Assembly: GCA_963773765.1 (NCBI GenBank)
Contig: CAVZCC010000006.1
Coordinates: forward strand, 434,001-498,000
Source of the DNA: CAVZCC01 sp963773765
GTDB lineage: Bacteria; Actinomycetota; Acidimicrobiia; Acidimicrobiales; Microtrichaceae
DNA: 64,000 nt
Reading direction: 5' to 3'
The position numbers and the translations under genes were made by a program. The notes below the pieces were generated by a model. It was not told the DNA's origin. It did no database searches and saw only the letters and a list, made by a program, of their open reading frames with translations. Shown one piece after another: positions 26,372-34,388 of this stretch. Position 1 is the stretch's first letter; every line of letters begins with the position of its first letter.

Positions 26372-27889
26372 ATGGAGACACGCACCGCCGGTCGCCGTGC
26401 ACTGGTCGCAGTGGTCGTCCTGGTGGCGGCCGCCTGCGCCGCACCCCCCGCACCCCCGCCGCCGTTCCAGGGGTCCGCCGCCGTGGCCCGGCCCGTGGGC
26501 TCGGCCCCGCCGGTCCATCCCTTCCTGGCCGACACCGTGTCCAACGGCATGCACGGTGACGCGGCCAACACCGATGCCCACACCCCGGTCGGCCCGCTCG
26601 GCAACGCCACCGTGGTGGACAGCTTCGACTACGGCGGCCTGTGCGCGGCGCAGGCCTTCGACACCGCCGGCCGGCTGTTCACCGTGTGCGGGTCGGTCCA
26701 GGGGTTCACCCTCGTGGTCGTCGACCCGGTGACCATGGCGCCGTTGGCCTCACTGGCCCTCCCGCAGCGGCCGTCCACCCTGCAGGCGATCCTGGCCGGG
26801 GACCCGTCGGTGATCTTCTCCGACACCTCCGGCGGCGCCTACTTCGTCCTGGACCACCTGGGTCGGGCCGTGCTGGTGGACGCGGAGCAGGTCCTGCGGG
26901 TGATCGCGCTGGAGCCCCGTGCCGCTGGGTGGGCCCTGGTGGACGTCGCCCGGTACCCGCTGGCCGGTCACCTCGTCGAGCGGGACTGCTTCGCCTTCCC
27001 CACCAACCTGGACCCCGTCGGTGCCTGCGACGTGGTCACCGCCGTCATGCCCGACTGGTCGGGCCGGTACTGGTTCGTGTCCCGTCGTGGGGTGGTCGGC
27101 ACGGTGGACCCGGCCACCGGCGAGGTCCGGACCCTCACGCTCGCCGGTGAGGAGATCGAGAACTCCATGGCGGTGGACGACCGGGCCGTGTACGTGGTGT
27201 CGGACCACGCCGTGTACGCCCTGGCCGCCGACCCGTCCGGCGCCCCCGGGGTGCGGTGGCGGGAGGACTACGACCACTCCGGTGGCCCCCGGCCCGGTCA
27301 GCTGGCCCTCGGGTCGGGGACGACGCCAACGCTCGTCGGCGACGACCTGCTGGCCATCACCGACGGGGCCGATCCGGTCGACGTGGTGGTGATGCGCCGG
27401 GACGACGAGCCCGATCGGCCCCGCACCATGTGCACCGTCCCGGTGTTCGGGGCCGGGGCCAGCGCGGTGGAGAACAGCCTGGTCACCGACGGCGTGGACG
27501 TGGCGGTCCAGAACACCTGGGGCTACGAGCACCTGTTCACGCTTCCGCCCGGGATGAGCGTGCCCGGCGGGGTGGCCGGCGTCGGGATCGACCGTGCCGC
27601 CGGGACGTGCGAGGTGCAGTGGGCGAGCGCGGAGCGGGTGCCGTCCTCCGCGATGAAGCTGTCCCGCGGCGCCGGCCTGCTCTACGGATACGCCAAGGAG
27701 CCCGACGCCTTCGGCCGGGACATCTGGTACTGGACCGCCATCGACTGGCGGACCGGCGCCACGGTGTACCGGGTGCTGGCCGGCATCGGCCCCCAGTGGA
27801 ACAACAACTGGGGTGTGATCTCCATCGGGCCCGACGGGTCCGGGTACATGGGGACGATGAGTGGCCTGCTCCGGGTGCGCGACGCCTGA
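26372..27889 (+). CDS. secreted lipoprotein with PQQ/beta-propeller-like repeats
   Basis: A 505-residue predicted lipoprotein. Residues 1-24 form a signal peptide ending in an AAAC lipobox, followed by a Pro-rich spacer. The rest is a series of blade-like segments with repeated patterns of strand, Gly/Asp turn and strand (for example DYGGLCAAQAFDTAGRLFTVCG, GRYWFVSRRGVVGTVDP, GEVRTLTLAGEEIENSMAVD), consistent with a seven- or eight-blade propeller. Conserved-looking segments HGDAANTDAH and WNNNWGVISIGPDG would flank the domain. No catalytic residues can be named. It follows the TetR gene by 42 bp but has its own ribosome site and perhaps its own promoter. Function unknown; an extracytoplasmic binding or scaffold role is possible. 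Confidence 0.85.
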   Translation: METRTAGRRALVAVVVLVAAACAAPPAPPPPFQGSAAVARPVGSAPPVHPFLADTVSNGMHGDAANTDAHTPVGPLGNATVVDSFDYGGLCAAQAFDTAGRLFTVCGSVQGFTLVVVDPVTMAPLASLALPQRPSTLQAILAGDPSVIFSDTSGGAYFVLDHLGRAVLVDAEQVLRVIALEPRAAGWALVDVARYPLAGHLVERDCFAFPTNLDPVGACDVVTAVMPDWSGRYWFVSRRGVVGTVDPATGEVRTLTLAGEEIENSMAVDDRAVYVVSDHAVYALAADPSGAPGVRWREDYDHSGGPRPGQLALGSGTTPTLVGDDLLAITDGADPVDVVVMRRDDEPDRPRTMCTVPVFGAGASAVENSLVTDGVDVAVQNTWGYEHLFTLPPGMSVPGGVAGVGIDRAAGTCEVQWASAERVPSSAMKLSRGAGLLYGYAKEPDAFGRDIWYWTAIDWRTGATVYRVLAGIGPQWNNNWGVISIGPDGSGYMGTMSGLLRVRDA

Positions 27890-27913
27890 GCGACGGCGCG
27901 AGACTCTCCGCCC

Positions 27914-28817
27914 GTGAGCGCGACGACAGCCGGCGAACGGGGCCTGCCGCCCACTCCGGAAGGGTGGGAGCTCCTGGGCACGGGCGGCCCGGGACCGTTC
28001 GTGACCCGGGCCGAGTTCCGACGCCCCGACGGTGTGGAGGTGCAGTGGACGTCGCGCCGGTCCCGCAAGGGGCTCGGACTGCGGGTGCTGTCGCCCGGTG
28101 GGGCCACGGTGCGCCCGCCGGTGCCGCGTCGCACGTGGTGGATCGCGTCGTTGTTCGCCATCGGGTCGACCTGCTTCGCCCTGGGGTCACTTCCCTGGTA
28201 CCTGGACAACGTGTCCGCCAGGGTCGACGGGCTGACGTTCTTCATCGGTTCCATCTTCTTCACCTCCGCGTCGTACCTGTGCTTCGCCGAGGTCTCGAGC
28301 AGCCCGGACCACATCAAGGTCGGCCCCGCCCGGCCCCGTCGGTTCCGGCCGGCGTCGTGGCGGCCCCGCACGGTGGACTGGTGGTCGGCGGTCGTGCAGC
28401 TGGTCGGCACCTTCTACTTCAACGTGATGACCCTGCTCGCGCTCAACGACAACTGGTCGGTCCCACAGGAGCGGCGCCTGGTGTGGCGGCCGGACATGGT
28501 CGGCTCGATCTGCTTCCTGGTGGCCAGCTACCTGGCCTGGGCGGAGGTGTGCCACTCTGCGGGCCGGCTCCGGCGTGCGGGAGGTGTCGTGGTGGATCGT
28601 GGTGCTCAACCTGTTGGGGTCCATCGCGTTCGGGGTGTCCGCCATCGGGGCGTACGTGGACCCACAGACCGGCGACGTCAAGAACTTCCGCTGGGACAAC
28701 GGGGGGACGTTCGTGGGGGCGGTGTGCTTCCTCGTCGCTGCGGTGCTGCTGGTGCCCGAGGCCCGCTCGGCCCGGGAGCCGGGACCGGACGGGGCCGCCG
28801 TGCTCGTTCCCGACTGA
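27914..28817 (+). pseudogene. polytopic YrhK-like membrane protein, one frameshift
   Basis: The first 220 codons from GTG 27914 encode a soluble N-terminal region (WELLGTGGPGPFVTRAEFRR) and two pairs of membrane helices containing SLFAIGSTCFALGS, FFIGSIFFTSASYLCFAE and IGSICFLVASYLAWAE. The recurring IGS-x-x-F-x-x-x-S-Y-L pattern resembles the YrhK domain. Near 28570 one extra base shifts the frame; the third helix pair (VLNLLGSIAFGVSAIGAYV, VGAVCFLVAAVLLVPEA) and the end follow in the new frame to a TGA at 28815-28817. Length is one more than a multiple of three. All three repeats keep the same style, so the gene was probably recently intact or is mis-sequenced. Function unknown. Confidence 0.75.
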
Positions 28818-28872
28818 TCGCTGGACGGTCCGCGGCCGGGGAGTAGGTTGTGGGCACAATGACTGGGCACAC

Positions 28873-30075
28873 ATGAAGGGCGACGCGAGGGACGACTTCG
28901 CCGACGTGGCGGCGGTGTTCGGACGTCAACTCCGGCGCACCAACGGTGGCGCGGCCGTGACCGTGTACCACCAGGGTCAGGTCGTGGCCGACCTGTGGGG
29001 CGGGACCCGTGACCTGGACGCACCCGACGGCCCGGCGCCCTGGGAGCGCGACACGGTCGCCATGTGCTTCTCCACCACCAAGGGGGTGGCCTCCACCGCG
29101 CTGCACATCCTGGCCGACCGTGGGTTGGTCGCCTACGACGAGCCCGTCGCCACCTACTGGCCCGAGTTCGCCCAGAACGGCAAGGAGGGGGTGACGGTCC
29201 AGCACGTGCTCACGCACTCGGCCGGACTGCACCGCATCCGGAGCCTGGTGGACGCGGCGGACCGGATGCTCGACTGGGACCACATGACCCAGGCCCTGGC
29301 CGAGGCCCGGCCCGCCTACACGCCGGGGACCAGGCACGGCTACCACGCCCTGACCTACGGGTGGCTGGTGGGGGAGGTCATCCGCCGGGTGTCCGGCCGG
29401 TCGGTGGGCGAGTTCGTGAAGGTGGAGCTGGCCGGGCCGCTGGGCCTGGACGGGCTCACGATCGGGTTGCCGCCCTCGGAGCGGGGCAGGGTCGCCCCGC
29501 TGGCGCCGATGATGATCCCCCGGCCCCGCTGGAAGCCGGTGCGCCGGGTCGAGAAGGAGATCGGCCGCCAGATGGGCAAGGTGGTGTCCGCCATGCCGAT
29601 CCCGGTCAACACCCGTCGGTTGGCCAACGCCCTGGCACCCCGCGGGGTGGAGGACGTGCTGGCGGGCGAGGCGGTCATGGACGCCGAGGTGCCTGCGGCC
29701 AACGGCTTCTTCACCGCCCGGTCGCTGGCGCGGATGTACGCCATGCTGGCCGGCGGCGGGGAGGTCGACGGCGTGCGGATCCTGTCGCCGGAGACGGTCG
29801 CCGCCGCGGCCACGGTGCACAGCCACGGGCCCGACCTGGTGCTGGTGCTGCCCATGGACTGGCGCCTCGGCTACCACCGGGTGTTCACCTCCCGGGGCAC
29901 GGTCGGCACCGGGTTCGGCCACTTCGGCTTCGGCGGGTCAGGAGGCTGGGCCGACCCGGCCCGGGACCTGGCCGTGGCCTACGTCTGCAACCGGGGGACC
30001 GGCACGCCCATCGGGGACTTCCGCATCGCGGAGCTGGGTGCCGCGGCGGTCCGCTGCGCCGACCGGCTCAACTGA
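28873..30075 (+). CDS. serine hydrolase of the class C beta-lactamase/esterase family
   Basis: A 400-residue penicillin-binding-protein-like hydrolase, probably an EstB-type esterase. The nucleophile motif S-x-x-K is STTK (Ser67, Lys70), the second motif is the Tyr in HALTYGW, and the third is the HFGFGGSGG loop that replaces K-T-G. There is no signal peptide, which favours a cytoplasmic esterase over a beta-lactamase. The ATG at 28873 has only weak ribosome-site support; an ATG at 28859, 9 nt after TAGGTT, closes after five codons, which hints at a leader peptide or an indel. A hairpin follows the stop. Substrate unknown. Confidence 0.9.
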   Translation: MKGDARDDFADVAAVFGRQLRRTNGGAAVTVYHQGQVVADLWGGTRDLDAPDGPAPWERDTVAMCFSTTKGVASTALHILADRGLVAYDEPVATYWPEFAQNGKEGVTVQHVLTHSAGLHRIRSLVDAADRMLDWDHMTQALAEARPAYTPGTRHGYHALTYGWLVGEVIRRVSGRSVGEFVKVELAGPLGLDGLTIGLPPSERGRVAPLAPMMIPRPRWKPVRRVEKEIGRQMGKVVSAMPIPVNTRRLANALAPRGVEDVLAGEAVMDAEVPAANGFFTARSLARMYAMLAGGGEVDGVRILSPETVAAAATVHSHGPDLVLVLPMDWRLGYHRVFTSRGTVGTGFGHFGFGGSGGWADPARDLAVAYVCNRGTGTPIGDFRIAELGAAAVRCADRLN

Positions 30076-30103
30076 CCGATTCCGTCGGCTTGCACCGAAT
30101 CGG
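30076..30103 (+). terminator. hairpin after the serine hydrolase gene
   Basis: CCGATTC (30076-30082) and GAATCGG (30097-30103) form a perfect 7-bp stem with a 14-nt loop, starting directly after the stop codon. The A/T content stands out from the surroundings. No T-tract. Confidence 0.45.
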
Positions 30104-30173
30104 CCTCGACCGGGTGCCACGATCCGGCGCTCCTCGCCCGGGACGGGACCCGTCGCCCGGGACGGGGTTCGTC

Positions 30174-30632
30174 TCAGCGCGTCCGGCCCTCGGTGAGCAT
30201 CTCGACCGCCTTGGCGATGCGCCGTTCACGGGTCTCGGCCTTCTTGGCCTCCTCGATCCAGGTCACGTACGCGTTCTGGTGGCTGTAGGAGAGGCCTTCG
30301 AAGGTGGTGCGGGCCGCCGAGGCTCCGGCTCTCCCGAGCGCGGCGGCCAGGTCGGCGGGAACGACCACCTCACGAGGGGCGGTGTCGGCCACCAGGTCCA
30401 CCTCCACCTCGTCACCCGCGGCCACGCCGGCCTTGCCCCGGTGCTCGGCGCTCAGCGGCAGCATGTACCTGCCTGCGTAGGGCCCGACGGTGCTGCGGTA
30501 GGTGTGGCCGCCGATGGTGACCTCCACCGGGAACCGCTTCCTGCCGGCCCCGACGGACCCGATCACCTCCTCCGGCACCGGGATGCCGGTGGCGGTCCGG
30601 CCCGACTGCTCGACGATGGAGAGGAACTTCAT
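30174..30632 (-). CDS. YdeI/DUF1905-type small protein
   Basis: A 152-residue protein with two family-level segments: an N-terminal DUF1905-like beta-barrel (EVTIGGHTYRSTVGPYAGRYMLPLSAEHR, then GVAAGDEVEVDLVAD) and a C-terminal YdeI/bacteriocin-protection-like helical part (FEGLSYSHQNAYVTWIEEAKKAETRERRIAKAVEML). The second is characteristic (S-x-x-x-x-x-E-x-x-x-W-I-x-x-A-K-x-x-x-T-R-x-x-R). It follows an alpha/beta-hydrolase gene on the same strand by 17 bp, so the two form an operon. Biochemical role is poorly known for the family. Confidence 0.87.
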   Translation of the reverse strand: MKFLSIVEQSGRTATGIPVPEEVIGSVGAGRKRFPVEVTIGGHTYRSTVGPYAGRYMLPLSAEHRGKAGVAAGDEVEVDLVADTAPREVVVPADLAAALGRAGASAARTTFEGLSYSHQNAYVTWIEEAKKAETRERRIAKAVEMLTEGRTR

Positions 30633-30649
30633 CGGCCCGGTCCGTGGTC

Positions 30650-31609
30650 TCAGGGGGTGATGACGATCGAGGACACGCCAGGGACGGTGGCGTCGGCCTG
30701 CAACCGGGCCTCCGCCTCGGCGTCGTCGCGGAGCGTGGCGGCCCAGAAGTCGGTGGAGGTGGTCGTGACCACCTCGTCGTGCGGGGACGGCGGGTTCTCG
30801 AACGGCTGGGCGTGCAGGCCGCCCTCCAGGGTCACGGCCCACGTGGGCCCGGGCAGCTTGGCCACGATCGCCTGCTGCTGGGCGTAGTTCACGGCCAGGT
30901 CCGCGGTGCCGGAGAAGACCATCACCGGGAACGGGCGGGTCCAGTCGTACTCGCCGGGGGTGAACGGCAACTCCATGGCCGACATGAGGATGGCGGACCG
31001 GAACCGCTCGTCACGACAGCAGGGGTGGAAGACCAGCGGGTAGGTGCTGCCGCCGCCCAGCGACAGGCCGGAGACCCCCATGTGGTCGGTGGCGACCTTG
31101 CCGGCCAGCGGACCGTCGCCGTCGGCCCGGGCCAGCACCTGGTCCAGCACGAAGCTGACGTCCCCGGGCTGGTTCACGAAGTCGCCGATGCTGCGGATCT
31201 CCTCCGGCGTGTCGTCGTTGGTGAGTGGGAAGTTGGGGGCGACCACGATGTAGCCGGCGGTGGCCCAGTCGCCCAGCAGCTGGGAGAACTTGGCCGACGA
31301 GCCGTCCAACCCGTGGTTGTGGACGATGAGCGGGAAGGGTCCGTCGCCGCCGGGGACGTAGACGTCGGTGGGGATGGTGCGGCCGGGGGTGGTGCCGGTG
31401 GGCCGGGACGGGTCGGTGAACGTCTCGGTGGTCATGGTGAAGGTGCCGTCGCCGGTGCCCAGCTCGGGCGCGGTCGTGGTGGACTCTGCCGGCGCGGTGG
31501 TGGGGCTGTCCGACGACGCGTCGTCGGAGCCGGACCCGCCGCAGGCCGGGACCAGCGCGGCGGACAGGGCGACGGCGATCGAGATGGACAGGACCCGGAG
31601 GCGAGGCAC
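30650..31609 (-). CDS. alpha/beta-hydrolase lipoprotein (PET-hydrolase/chlorophyllase-like)
   Basis: A 319-residue secreted hydrolase. The GTG start gives a signal peptide with lipobox VPAC, followed by a Thr/Ser/Pro linker. The fold shows PLIVHNHGLDGSS (oxyanion region), the nucleophile elbow GLSLGG, a Cys-Cys pair in FHPCCRDERF, an Asp in VFSGTADLAVN and the late His in EGGLHAQP, giving a complete Ser-Asp-His triad. The layout resembles dienelactone-hydrolase-like and polyester-hydrolase-like enzymes, so an ester in the environment is a plausible substrate. A TACCCT box 6 nt before the GTG suggests a leaderless transcript. It is co-transcribed with the YdeI-like gene. Confidence 0.9.
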   Translation of the reverse strand: MPRLRVLSISIAVALSAALVPACGGSGSDDASSDSPTTAPAESTTTAPELGTGDGTFTMTTETFTDPSRPTGTTPGRTIPTDVYVPGGDGPFPLIVHNHGLDGSSAKFSQLLGDWATAGYIVVAPNFPLTNDDTPEEIRSIGDFVNQPGDVSFVLDQVLARADGDGPLAGKVATDHMGVSGLSLGGGSTYPLVFHPCCRDERFRSAILMSAMELPFTPGEYDWTRPFPVMVFSGTADLAVNYAQQQAIVAKLPGPTWAVTLEGGLHAQPFENPPSPHDEVVTTTSTDFWAATLRDDAEAEARLQADATVPGVSSIVITP

Positions 31610-31615
31610 GCACAG

Positions 31616-31621
31616 AGGGTA
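31616..31621 (-). promoter_or_regulatory. putative leaderless -10 element (TACCCT)
   Basis: TACCCT on the minus strand ends 6 nt before GTG 31609. No Shine-Dalgarno sequence is present. Confidence 0.55.
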
Positions 31622-31699
31622 GGGGAGCAGCGCTCGTGGGCGACGGGCGTGAGATGCTGGCTCCCCGGACCTTCGGGGCCCGGACCTCGAGGGGGAGCC

Positions 31700-32200
31700 A
31701 TGGACCTGACCGACACCCACACCTACGACGCCACGGTCGACGCCGTGCTCGACATGTTCGCCGACCCGGAGGCGGTCACGGCGCGCTACGAGTCCATGGG
31801 CCACCGCGACATCCAGGTCATGCAGTGCGAGCGAACCGACGACTCGCTCACGGTGAAGACGTCCCGGGTGGTGGACGTGGACCTGCCCGGGTTCGCCAAG
31901 AAGGTGTTGAAGCCCACCAACACCATGGTGCAGACCGACACGTGGACGGCGGTCGGCGACGGCCGTTGGGACGGTGCGTTCAAGGTGGACGTGGCCGGCT
32001 CGCCGGTGGAGCTGTCGGGGAAGATGACCCTGGTCCCGGCCGGTGAACGGGCCGACAGCACCGTCACCATCACCATGAACGTGAAGGTCCCGCTGGTGGG
32101 CGGCAAGATCGCGGACTGGGCCGGCAAGAACGAGGTCCGCACCACGCTGGACGCGGAGTTCGCAGCGGGCGACGCCTGGCTGGCCGACCACCCGGCCTGA
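31700..32200 (+). CDS. DUF2505 family (START/SRPBCC-like) protein
   Basis: A 166-residue soluble protein that fits DUF2505, a hydrophobic-pocket (SRPBCC-like) family common in actinobacteria. It begins THTYDATVDAVLDMFADPEAVTARYESMGH, the standard helix-grip N-terminus, continues with V-x-x-S/R-V strands (KTSRVVDVDLPGFAKKVL) and ends with the long C-terminal helix (VPLVGGKIADWAGKNEVRTTLDAEFAAGDAWL). The ATG has a GGGGGAG ribosome site. It is divergent from the hydrolase operon. The family is presumed to bind lipids or hydrophobic ligands; the ligand is unknown. Confidence 0.9.
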   Translation: MDLTDTHTYDATVDAVLDMFADPEAVTARYESMGHRDIQVMQCERTDDSLTVKTSRVVDVDLPGFAKKVLKPTNTMVQTDTWTAVGDGRWDGAFKVDVAGSPVELSGKMTLVPAGERADSTVTITMNVKVPLVGGKIADWAGKNEVRTTLDAEFAAGDAWLADHPA

Positions 32201-32313
32201 GCGTCCCGGCCGGAGCCGGCCGGCCGGTACGCCATCGGTGGCTGATGCGGGCCGGCCCGCGTGGGCGCACAGTGGACGTCGCACGTCGCCGATCCGCCCA
32301 GGGGGGCCGTCCC

Positions 32314-32943
32314 ATGTACTTGTTCACCCGCATCAACACCATGGCCGGCGCCCGCATCCGCGACGCCATCGGCTTCGCCGGGGAGATCACCGACTACGTC
32401 AACCACCACAGCGACCTGGAGGTGTCCGCCCACAGCTTCGTGTTCGGGCGCCCGCCCGGCACCCTGGCCTGGAGCTGCCTGGTGGAGTCCCACGCCGCCA
32501 TGCTGGCGGCCAACGCCACCCTCAACGGTGACGACTCCTACCTGGACCAGACCTCCAAGGCGGCCGAGCTCTTCCTGGGCCCGCCCGAGGACATGTTCCG
32601 TGAGGTGCTGCACGTCGCCGGCGAGGTGACCGGGCCGTCCGCGTACACGTCGTCGGTGCTGGCCACGTGCAACGCCGACCGCATGGCCGACACCGTTGCC
32701 TGGGGCATGGAGATGGCGGACCTGGTGCACCGGGTGTCGGGCCGGGCCTGCATGTTCGTGGGCGACGCCTACGGCCCGTTCGGCGGCGTCGGCTGGCTGA
32801 CCGGGTTCGACGACGCCGAGTCGCTCGACACCATGCGGGGGGCGCTGCGCGACGACGCCGACTACGTGTCCCACATGGGGGGATCCACCGGCCTGTTCAT
32901 CCCGGGATCGGGTCGGTCGTCCCTGGTGCAGCGCATCACCTGA
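32314..32943 (+). CDS. conserved hypothetical protein, possibly dimeric alpha/beta barrel
   Basis: A 209-residue protein not recognised with certainty. ATG 32314 has an AGGGGGG ribosome site and gives MYLFTRINTMAGARIRDAIGFAGEITDYVN. Two similar halves are visible, each with a hydrophobic beta-start, a helix with an acidic E-M/I-T/A-D-x-V motif (FAGEITDYVNHHSDLEVSAHSFVFG; WGMEMADLVHRVSGRACMFVG) and a G-rich strand, which suggests an internal duplication of a ferredoxin-like/ABM-type fold. No signal peptide or metal motif. It stands alone between the DUF2505 and surface-protein genes. Confidence 0.75.
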   Translation: MYLFTRINTMAGARIRDAIGFAGEITDYVNHHSDLEVSAHSFVFGRPPGTLAWSCLVESHAAMLAANATLNGDDSYLDQTSKAAELFLGPPEDMFREVLHVAGEVTGPSAYTSSVLATCNADRMADTVAWGMEMADLVHRVSGRACMFVGDAYGPFGGVGWLTGFDDAESLDTMRGALRDDADYVSHMGGSTGLFIPGSGRSSLVQRIT

Positions 32944-33120
32944 CCCCCAGTTGTGCCGCCGGGGAACCCGCCGGCGTCGGTCGGCCGAGCCGGTGGCAGG
33001 CCAGCCGGCGCCGGCCGCGCGTCCCGCAACGGGCTCCGGTCCTCAACCTGAAGGTGGTGCGGCCGATGGGTGTCCCATCGAGCCAGCCGAGAACGGCTCG
33101 CCCACCACAGGACGGACCCC

Positions 33121-34388
33121 ATGGCCACCCCCGAGACCCCCGACCCCCAGAGCGGCGCCGACAGCACCGTGACGCCGGACGGGGCGGACACCGAGGTGGC
33201 CCCCGGAGGCGCCGCCGAGCACCGCCCGGTGGTGACGACGCTGCGGGCCGGGCTGGCCGCCATGATCGTGGGGGCGCTGCTCCTGGCGGTGGGCATGCTG
33301 GCCACGACCACCTCGTCGCCGCAGCCGTCGTGCCCTGCCGGCACCGTGCTGGTGTCCAAGTTCAACTTCCAGGGAGGCTCGTACGTCTTCGAGAAGCCGT
33401 CGGGCAACCAGGGCGTGGTGACCATCACCAACGGCACCGCCACCGGCGGCTCCTGGTCCTCCACCACGCCGGTCTCGGTGGTGATCGTGAAGGGTGGTCC
33501 CGGGTCCAAGAACACCGCCTATGAACCGGCCCAGAACACGGGCACGTTCACCAACGCGGACCTGCCGCCCGTCGGCTCCGGGAACATCCCGGACATCTCG
33601 AACATCCAGTTCTGCGGGCCGAAGACGCCACCGACCACCACGACCACCGCGTCCACGACCACCACGACATCCACGTCGACCACGACACGACACGACCACG
33701 ACGACACACCACCACGACCACGTCGACGACCACCCCGCCCCGGCCGGCCGGCAACCTGACGTCGCTCTGCGAGTCCGACGACGAGAACTTCTGGCGGGTC
33801 ACGGTCGTCGAGCGGGGCAGGTTCCGCCTGCAGGTCTACGGGACGATCACGGTGGTCGACCTCGGCGAGCGGGAGCCGGGCTCCTATGGGGTGGAGGCCC
33901 AGGAAGAGGGCGAGAAGATCACCACCCCGGCCACGTCGGGCGCGGACACGACCATCCTGCAGGCCCTGATCGGCGGAACGTGGACCAACCTGGCGACCAA
34001 GGCGGCCAACACCAAGCCGTGCCCGCCGCCACCCACGACGACGACCACCACCACGACGACCACGACCGTGGCACCGACGACGACCGAGAAGCCCACCACC
34101 ACCGAGGGCCCCACCACGTCGGAGGTTCCCACCACCACCGAGGGCCCGACAACGTCGGAGGCGGGCTCCACGACGGAGTCGACGGTGCAGAGCGGTGAGG
34201 TCCAGGGCGAGGTCGTCGTCCGCACCGAGGTCACACCCGATGATGTGCAGGCCAACCGGGCCCAGGGCGTCCTGGCCTTCACCGGCGGCAGCTCCACACC
34301 GTTGGTGGTCATCGGCATCGTGCTGCTGCTGGTCGGCGCAACGCTGGCCGGCGTCTCGTGGCAGCGCAACCGTCGGGCGGCGGCCTGA
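33121..34388 (+). pseudogene. Thr-rich cell-surface protein with LPxTG-like C-terminal anchor, one frameshift
   Basis: The ATG opens a protein with an acidic, Gly/Ala-rich N-terminus, a hydrophobic segment (GLAAMIVGALLLAVGML, about 42-58) that is a signal anchor or cleavable signal, and an extracellular module with two Cys (SCPAGTVLVSKFNFQGG to NIQFCGPK). A Thr-rich low-complexity linker follows, in which the frame shifts by one (about 33670-33715). The new frame has a second Cys-bounded module (LTSLCESDDENFWRVTVVERG to NTKPCPPPP), a longer Thr/Pro/Glu linker and a C-terminus LAFTGG plus membrane helix plus Arg-rich tail, which mimics an LPxTG sorting signal. The next gene encodes an SipW-type signal peptidase fusion, a likely processing partner. 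Slippage in the repeat or sequencing error could explain the shift. Confidence 0.75.

Noticed and set aside
28873..30075. True antibiotic-resistance beta-lactamase
   Set aside because: No signal peptide and no K-T-G motif; the sequence fits the EstB-like esterase branch better.
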